From Emydura subglobosa (taxonomy: Eukaryota > Chordata > Testudines > Chelidae): a DNA stretch of 64,000 nucleotides. A model generated the notes under the pieces. The model did no database searches, had not been told where the DNA came from, and was given only the letters and a program-made list of their open reading frames with translations. The stretch covers positions 22,256,654 to 22,320,653 of the forward strand of contig ML679970.1 of NCBI GenBank assembly GCA_007922225.1, written 5' to 3'. Position 1 is the first letter of the stretch. Each line of letters begins with the position of its first letter. Made by a program: the position numbers and the translations under genes. Positions 60,501 through 64,000 of this stretch are shown here, one piece after another.

Positions 60501-63423
60501 TTTGAATCAGTTTGACTACTCTACCTTTTAGATCCCTTTCTTTAAATTGAGTAATGGGAAACATCATGGCATCAGCTAGTTGGGTTGAAAGTACTGCATG
60601 ACAAGAGCTGAGCTGTAAAGGGAAAAAACAAAAGAGCACATGATCAGCTATGTAAGTAGTTTTTGGAAAATATTACTAATTGCAGTTCCTCTTGGATTTA
60701 ATAACTTCCTTGAACGAAGTTGCTTCGGTATAAATTTCACTTACAGATGACAAGCAAGTCTTTAAAATACCTTTCCTGAGCTTCAGCCATGTTTGCAAAC
60801 TACTTCAAGCTAAAAAGGACATTCAATGCAGAGTTTTAATTTTAAATGTGTTAAAAAGTAACTAAGTCCCCCTCAGCCTTGCAACTAGGAGCATAAAGCA
60901 CAATTGCAGTAACTTGCATTAAAGCTTTGCAGGCCCCCTTTAGAAGATCTTAAGTTTATACACTGTGTATTAAGTTTATACATGTTTCTGTATCTATGTG
61001 GAGGAATGCCAAAATACACTGAGACCCTGCAGATGTATGTTACAATAAAGTAGCTCAGTATGGAAAAGACTGATGTACGGACACTGAATTAAGAATTTAG
61101 CTTTTTAGATATTTATACCTTTTCTTGGTTTTCAATAGAGCTGACTGAAAAAAATCATAATTTCTCTTCTCTGGGAAATTTAGACATTTCTACTTTTTGT
61201 TTAGAACTAGAATTAGACGAAGGGGAATAAAATTGACATTGGAAGCTCCAACCCTGAGGATCCTGGCTCAGCCATGGCTTGCAGGGCCTGTAAGCTCCCC
61301 GCTCCTGGTCAGGAGTGGACTAGTGGGGAGTCATAACCTTAGAAGCCTGGGAGCCAGAGCTGAGTTGGAAGCCCCAGTTTCCAAGGCTCAAAGCCCCCAT
61401 CTCTGCAGCAGAAAGCCTAGAAACCCTGGGACTGGCTGCATGTTGGGGCTGCCCCAGAGACATGGACCCTCAGCTCCAGGGCAGTCTGCAGAGTGAGGCT
61501 GCCATGGACTGTGGAGGCCCTAGGGCAGTCTGCATAATGGCACTGCCTCAGACCCTAGAATCCCAGATTCCCCAGCAGCCCTTCAGGCAAGCTATCAGGA
61601 AACAAGGCTGGGTTTTATCAGAACCTTGCCTGTGGTTTATCGGAGGACTGAACCACACACTTTCTGCAAAACATTCTAGGTTTGATAAATCTGCATTTTC
61701 CTACAAAACCCTGATTCATCAGAAAATTCCCATCCAGCTGTAGTTTTCAGGACTCCATACTTTCATGGTTCTCCTACCTTCTCCCTCATTCCTTCAGCGT
61801 GTACTTATCTGATCAACAACTTTCTGTGGGAGTTCTACAGAACTATGTTTTGGCCCCTTCTTCTTCCTTTACATACTCTTACTCTCTTGGTTATCTGACT
61901 GGCTAAAATAACTTCAATTGTCATCTTTATGCTAATGACTCTCAAATCTACCTCTCGATCTGTCTTTCTTCATTCAATCCCACATCACAGCCTGTCTCTT
62001 CATCAACTTAAAATTTAACATGGCTAAAAGAATCCCTCCCAAGTCCTCCCCATCCCCCCATTTCATGTCAATGTTGACAACACCACTATCTTTCTCTATG
62101 GCCCATGCCTGTAATTGAGGGGGGGGATTGGAGGGGAGAAGGGCGGAGGAAATCTCTCACTTCTTCCCTTCTTGGCTGTAACACCCAGGCCATGTCCAAA
62201 TGGCATAGCTTCTTCCTACATAACATTTTCTCTTTGTCTGCACAGCTAAAATTCTCATCAACATCTAGGTCTCTGACACTGAATGTTGCAACCTGCACCA
62301 CCCTTCTCTAGTCCAATAAAAGCAGTTCCCTATGATTCCCACCATGATATCATCCCTCTTTGAATCCCTCTATTGGCTGCTATTTTACACTGCCTCCAAG
62401 TGAAGCTTCTTGTCCTCATTTATAACACCTCACAACTATGAATCTACAACTTTCTGCTCTTCTACCTTTATCAAGTCACTTCTCCATCATGACAATAATG
62501 GCAACTTTGATCATTTAACCCCTCAAACACCATCACAATTGACTGCCAGTCTACTCCTTATGCATAGAGCATCTTCCCCAAGCTAATGTATAAAGCCTCA
62601 ACTGCCTTGTCCTCCTTCAAATCCCTCCTAAAGATCCATTGTTGTTGTGATGCCCACATGAAATAGCCAAATGATAATGGCTGGAGAGAAAGCCAATAAC
62701 AGTTCCTGGTAAAGAAGTAAGTTATGGAATTATCAATGTACAGAACATTTATCTTAAGTGTGCAAAATTATTATTACCCTTTTCTTCCCTATCCCGTCCA
62801 ACTTCCCTCCTATTATGTTTTTACATTCACTTGCTTCATCATGTCTTCAACTGCTCTGCACTGGTTTGGACAAGAATGGCATCTTCAAATGTCTAGTAAA
62901 ACGGGGCCCCCGTTTTAACTGTAGTTTTTGGGTACTACCCTCAACACTAATTATCAACAATAGTGTATGTCTGAAATTTCCCTTGATTCACCTTGATGTG
63001 AATAGATTTTGAAGAAAGTGGAGTCAAATTATATATACAACTAATGCTTATAATATAAATCTGGTACCTTCTAGTTCTGTAAGGTAACAATTTTTATGGC
63101 AGATGCCTACAGAAAGTTACAGGAAATAAAAAGTACATTGTTTAGAAACAATGTAATCTTACATCACTAAATAGATTCTCTATCTTCAGGCCACACAATT
63201 TTATACTGTGTCAATGGCATATAATTTAAATGCTACCATTATTAATAAATAAATGCTATTTCTGAATGCTCATTCTAAAAAAAGCCAAGAATGATAGTCT
63301 ATAGATGACTAACAAAGGTTAAAGTTAAGCCAAATACATTCAAACACTTGCCTCATCTATCACTTTTGCAAATTGTTGTAGGGTAGAGCTCATAACTTCG
63401 TCGTCGCCCCCTAATGGAAAACG
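39425..63423 (-). CDS. APPL1: APPL1, BAR-PH-PTB endosomal adaptor (19 of its exons)
   Basis: APPL1 is a Rab5 effector adaptor on early (APPL) endosomes that links receptors such as adiponectin receptors to AKT signalling. From 5' to 3' the exons are 63352-63423, 60525-60612, 59641-59682, 58083-58141, 56618-56764, 54920-55002, 53898-54056, 52157-52345, 51244-51286, 49158-49214, 48353-48444, 47573-47755, 45167-45216, 44528-44702, 44385-44421, 42764-42910, 42461-42511, 41694-41783 and 39425-39574. All phases join to give 637 codons plus TGA. Human APPL1 has 709 residues, so about 71 N-terminal residues lie beyond the gap. BAR covers the first six exons, PH the exons at 53898-49158, a linker with an NPF motif follows, then PTB (44702-42461) and a charged C-terminal tail. 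The first intron has a GC donor. The paralogue APPL2 is excluded by close similarity to human APPL1. Confidence 0.96.
41694..41783 (-). CDS. APPL1: APPL1 exon, C-terminal coiled coil
   Basis: Thirty codons: DRRASEKQKEIDRVKEKQQK and ELSKQKQIEK, a charged helix likely to be coiled coil. Confidence 0.94.
42099..42394. mobile_element. MITE with internal perfect hairpin in APPL1 intron
   Basis: The ends read TAGGCCTGGTCTACATTGG and the complement of CCGGAAGTGTAGACATAGCA, sharing a GTCTACA core. Inside, GGGTTCGATTGAGC (42300-42313) and GCTCAATCGAACCC (42328-42341) are exact inverted copies around a 14-base loop. The interior is richer in CpG than the intron. Superfamily is not determined. Confidence 0.68.
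42461..42511 (-). CDS. APPL1: APPL1 exon, PTB domain C-terminal helix
   Basis: Seventeen codons: ICDSVGLAKQIAFHEEL, the PTB C-terminal helix. A MITE with a strong hairpin ends about 65 bases beyond it on the 3' side. Confidence 0.93.
42764..42910 (-). CDS. APPL1: APPL1 exon, PTB domain part 3
   Basis: Forty-nine codons: FPLPSIVLYATHQENKRLFG, FVLRSSGGRTESHTTSVCYI and FESNNEGEK. Confidence 0.95.
44385..44421 (-). CDS. APPL1: APPL1 exon, PTB domain part 2
   Basis: A 37-base micro-exon encodes LIDPQTQVTRLR. Two phase constraints fix both ends. The last residue is Arg where human has Thr. Confidence 0.92.
44528..44702 (-). CDS. APPL1: APPL1 exon, PTB domain part 1
   Basis: The exon encodes SILHQLFIVRFLGSMEVKSD, VVYETMRQILAARAIHNIFR and MTESHLLVTCDCLK, the N-terminal half of the phosphotyrosine-binding domain. 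Confidence 0.95.
45167..45216 (-). CDS. APPL1: APPL1 exon with NPF motif
   Basis: The 50-base exon encodes RTNPFGESGGKKSETE. NPF tripeptides bind EH domains in endocytic proteins; the motif is conserved with human APPL1. Confidence 0.93.
47573..47755 (-). CDS. APPL1: APPL1 exon, PH-PTB linker
   Basis: The exon encodes QSRPPTVRTNSSGSLGSESA, LSLDSLVAPDTPIQFDIISP and GQAKASGQSG. It is a Ser/Thr-rich, probably disordered segment, well conserved with human. Confidence 0.94.
47757..47780. repeat. (AAAAC)n microsatellite
   Basis: Four to five AAAAC units lie on the intron side of the APPL1 exon at 47573-47755, within its acceptor pyrimidine tract as read on the - strand. Confidence 0.8.
48353..48444 (-). 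CDS. APPL1: APPL1 exon, PH-PTB linker
   Basis: The exon encodes EIAARVNQSALEAVTPSPSF and QQRHESMRPT. The acceptor ccatag at 48445-48446 is chosen because it keeps phase 0; a second AG seven bases further in would shift the frame. Confidence 0.9.
49158..49214 (-). CDS. APPL1: APPL1 exon, PH domain C-terminal helix
   Basis: Nineteen codons: WICTINNISKQIYLSENPE, with the PH-characteristic Trp at its start. Confidence 0.93.
49655..50515 (+). mobile_element. TGTCACAGG-family interspersed repeat, copy 1
   Basis: It starts TGTCACAGGGTGCCTGGCCC followed by TTCAAGAGGGA and ends near ACCCTTACA, a weak complement of the start. Its opening resembles that of the repeat at 58916. It lies in an APPL1 intron. 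LTR or DNA-transposon origin cannot be decided by eye. Confidence 0.5.
51244..51286 (-). CDS. APPL1: APPL1 exon, PH domain
   Basis: A 43-base exon encodes SSILQAESKKDYEE, between ttccag and gtaagg. Confidence 0.93.
51567..51827. mobile_element. MITE in APPL1 intron (261 bp)
   Basis: The left end ATAGGTATGTCTACATAGCA and the complement of the right end TTGCTGTGTAGACAGACATACCCTAT match closely. GCTGTGTAGAC and CTACACAGCAA recur inside as further inverted copies. No coding capacity. Confidence 0.8.
52157..52345 (-). CDS. APPL1: APPL1 exon, PH domain core
   Basis: The exon encodes KTGLVSSSWDRQFYFTQGGN and DVAGGLVMDIDNCSVMGVDC, then RRYCFQITSFDGKK. These are the PH beta strands. Confidence 0.95.
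53495..53670 (+). mobile_element. MIR SINE fragment
   Basis: GAGGTCTGGGCTCTATTTCT, GACTTTGGGGAAGTCATCTG and AGTGTCTCTATCTGTAATAT correspond in order to the MIR central domain (TGGGTTCGAATCCC, TTGGGCAAGTTACT, CAGTTTCCTCATCTGTAAAA). It is antisense to APPL1. Confidence 0.72.
53898..54056 (-). CDS. APPL1: APPL1 exon, BAR-PH linker
   Basis: The exon encodes VRREMDCEVETMQQTIEDLE, VASDPLYLPDPDTTKYPVHR and NLTRKAGYLNAR, the lead into the PH domain. The borders are gttttag-like and gtaagc. Confidence 0.95.
54153..54772 (+). mobile_element. Solo-LTR-like repeat in APPL1 intron
   Basis: The segment carries a TATAAAA at 54511 and AATAAA at 54710, about 200 bases apart on the + strand, in the order expected of an LTR. 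It is bounded plausibly by TGTTAACC and a CA near 54772. No target duplication or internal genes were found. It is antisense to APPL1, so its polyadenylation signal would not act on the gene. Confidence 0.42.
54920..55002 (-). CDS. APPL1: APPL1 exon, end of BAR domain
   Basis: The exon encodes ISFFKMGSENLTEQLEEFLT and NIGTSVQ, leaving two bases of an Asn codon. The acceptor is ctttaaag, next to an (AAAAG)n tract on the + strand. Confidence 0.93.
55006..55036. repeat. (AAAAG)n tract at APPL1 acceptor
   Basis: A purine-rich AAAAG run on the + strand is the pyrimidine tract just before the APPL1 exon at 54920-55002 when read on the - strand. Confidence 0.75.
55555..55840. repeat. GC-rich repeat-like segment in APPL1 intron
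   Basis: A C- and G-rich block has AAGCCTCCCCAAAC near one end and GCTAGCCTCCCCGAATG near the other. It stands out from the surrounding A/T-rich intron. Its class is unknown, and open frames across it are composition artefacts. Confidence 0.4.
56086..56374. mobile_element. Harbinger-like MITE (289 bp)
   Basis: The ends GGGCTACGTCTACATTTTGC and the complement of CTGCAGTGTAGACAAGCCC match the GGGCTTGTCTACAC terminus of the element at 23224. Internal inverted blocks include TTAGTTCACACCAGC against GCTGGCATGAACTAA. The flanks are CTA and TAA, so a TWA duplication is not clean. Confidence 0.75.
56618..56764 (-). CDS. APPL1: APPL1 exon, BAR domain part 5
   Basis: The exon is 49 codons: VKYEVTEDVYTSKKKQHQTM, then MHYFCALNTLQYKKKIAMLE and PLLGYMQAQ. 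The borders are ctttag and gtgaat. Confidence 0.95.
56880..57560. repeat. Unclassified interspersed repeat-like segment
   Basis: A C-rich block contains CCAATCTGGTGGTAAGGGGA and AAATTCCTTCCCAGCCCC, a motif pair I have seen in reptile repeats. No protein, termini or duplication could be identified. It is in an APPL1 intron. Confidence 0.35.
58083..58141 (-). CDS. APPL1: APPL1 exon, BAR domain part 4
   Basis: The exon encodes DHDTAINRYSRLSKRRENEK between atttag and gtttgt, a BAR coiled-coil helix segment. Confidence 0.93.
58916..59453. mobile_element. TGTCACAGG-family interspersed repeat, copy 2
   Basis: It starts TGTCACAGGCTGGCCCTTTA and ends GGAGGCCCACCTTGTCACA, whose complement repeats the TGTGACAAGGTGGGCC pattern. 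The ends are therefore imperfect inverted repeats. The start also resembles the copy at 49655. No coding region is seen. Confidence 0.55.
59641..59682 (-). CDS. APPL1: APPL1 exon, BAR domain part 3
   Basis: This 42-base exon encodes EILTLKEVFQIASN. Two AG dinucleotides are adjacent at the acceptor (gcagag); the upstream one preserves the Glu and the frame. Confidence 0.9.
60525..60612 (-). CDS. APPL1: APPL1 exon, BAR domain part 2
   Basis: The exon encodes LSSCHAVLSTQLADAMMFPI and TQFKERDLK between tttacag and gtagag, ending one base into a Glu codon. It is nearly identical to human. Confidence 0.94.
61197..61745. repeat. Unclassified G/C-rich repeat-like segment
   Basis: The block has repeated CCTGGG, GAAGCCCCAG and TGCAGAGTGAGGCTGCCATG-like motifs and a composition unlike its surroundings. 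The frame open across it shows no domain. It directly precedes the L2 fragment. Confidence 0.35.
61770..62720 (+). mobile_element. L2-type LINE fragment with decayed reverse transcriptase
   Basis: The sequence follows the 3' half of an L2 RT. GTGGGAGTTCTACAGAACTA, then TTGGCCCCTTCTTCTTC, then TTTATGCTAATGACTCTCAA with ATCTACCTCTC is the YADDTQIYLS-like active-site region, here decayed. CAACTTAAAATTTAACATGG and CAATGTTGACAACACCACTA follow, and GGCTGCTATTTTACACTGCC lies in the 3' part. Stops and indels abound. It is antisense to APPL1. Confidence 0.78.
63352..63423 (-). CDS. APPL1: APPL1 exon, BAR domain part 1
   Basis: The exon encodes RFPLGGDDEVMSSTLQQFAK and VIDE, corresponding to human residues from about 72. 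The acceptor is tttatag; the donor is GC (GAG then gcaagt). Earlier APPL1 exons are outside the window. Confidence 0.93.
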
Positions 63424-63814
63424 CTATAAAAATAAAAAAGAAAATGTTGACACATTCTTGTGGATGACCGAAGAAAGCTGTAAGCTAAACAACATTCTGA
63501 TTGTCTAATTATTTTGAAAGGCAAAATATGGGAATTTGAAATACCCAAGTTTATATTCAGTAACTGTAATTAAACAATGCTCATTACAAATTATGGCAGG
63601 CAGATTATTATTGAGCATCTCAAAATTTGCTGGCATGGAATTTACATTTACCGTAGTTACATGACAAAATCCTTGAGAGCATGAGTTTCTTGGTTATACC
63701 ATGTTGTAATAAAAACTGCTGCAGTAAGTAGCTGCTGTTTCCTTACAGCAAGAGACAGCAAAATTAACTGATCCTAATTTTAAGTATACAGTATAGTTGT
63801 AGCTGGGGCAGTCC

Positions 63815-63910
63815 CAGGGTATTAGAGAGCTAAGATTAGTGAGGTAATATCTTCTGTTTGACCAACTTCTGTTGGTGAGAGAGACAAGCTTTCGAGCCAT
63901 GCAGAGCTCT
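63815..63910 (-). repeat. Common reptile interspersed repeat, cut by gap
   Basis: Read on the - strand it contains AAGCTTGTCTCTCTCACCAA, CAGAAGTTGGTC and GATATTACCTCACTAATCTT, a motif string frequent in turtle and crocodilian genomes. The assembly gap begins at its edge, which fits an assembly break in a repeat. Confidence 0.55.
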
Positions 63911-64000
63911 NNNNNNNNNNNNNNNNNNNNNNNNNNNNNNNNNNNNNNNNNNNNNNNNNNNNNNNNNNNNNNNNNNNNNNNNNNNNNNNNNNNNNNNNNN
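63911..64000. other. Assembly gap (N)
   Basis: Ninety undetermined bases run to the end of the window. The remaining 5' exons of APPL1 lie beyond it. Confidence 0.99.

Noticed and set aside
61197..61743. Possible retroposed coding sequence (99- and 93-codon frames)
   Set aside because: The translations lack any recognisable domain and the block looks like a GC-rich repeat next to an L2 fragment.
1..64000. Search for CRISPR arrays, prokaryotic operons, tRNA or rRNA genes
   Set aside because: The window is vertebrate intron-rich DNA; no regularly spaced repeats, intact tRNA cloverleaf or rRNA segment was seen. MIR tRNA-like heads are fossils.

Overview
This window is vertebrate nuclear DNA. 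It carries three multi-exon protein genes separated and interrupted by long introns full of old transposons. The genes are the 3' end of DNAH12 (+ strand), the whole of ASB14 (+ strand) and all but the first exons of APPL1 (- strand). The same block, with ASB14 and APPL1 convergent, lies on human chromosome 3p14.3, so this is conserved amniote synteny. The repeats (CR1, MIR, an L2 LINE, DIRS-like tyrosine-recombinase retrotransposons, Harbinger- and hAT-type MITEs) fit a non-avian reptile. A turtle is my best guess; tuatara or another reptile is possible and no species can be named.

Layout. 1-7439: last six coding exons of DNAH12 (an axonemal dynein heavy chain), with a CR1 tail, a GCTGCT-rich element and a MIR in its introns. 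7440-11369: DNAH12 3' UTR, intergenic DNA and the presumed ASB14 5' leader, with a small palindromic DIRS terminus at about 10881. 11370-29972: ASB14 (ankyrin repeat and SOCS box protein) in nine coding exons. Its intron 6 holds a decayed DIRS element (about 18603-21540). Intron 7 holds a second one (about 22963-27820) into which one Harbinger-like and two hAT-like elements later inserted. 29973-39424: the intergenic space between the two convergent genes, with an LTR-like repeat directly behind the ASB14 stop, a CR1 remnant and a large fold-back element. 39425-63423: nineteen coding exons of APPL1 on the - strand, 637 codons plus stop, with MITEs, a MIR, LTR-like repeats and an L2 fragment in the introns. 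63911-64000 is an assembly gap.

The three genes are neighbours by ancestry and do not form a shared pathway. DNAH12 works in ciliary motility, ASB14 is a presumed substrate receptor of a Cullin-5 ubiquitin ligase, and APPL1 is an early-endosome adaptor.

Exon boundaries were set by hand from splice consensus, reading-frame continuity and recalled human protein similarity. All phases join consistently except at the ASB14 exon 2/3 junction, where the obvious acceptor breaks the frame and an acceptor 31 bases upstream restores it. I found no previously undescribed gene system. The points most worth a second look are that ASB14 junction, the nested transposon stack in ASB14 intron 7, the GC-AG intron in APPL1 and several fold-back elements.
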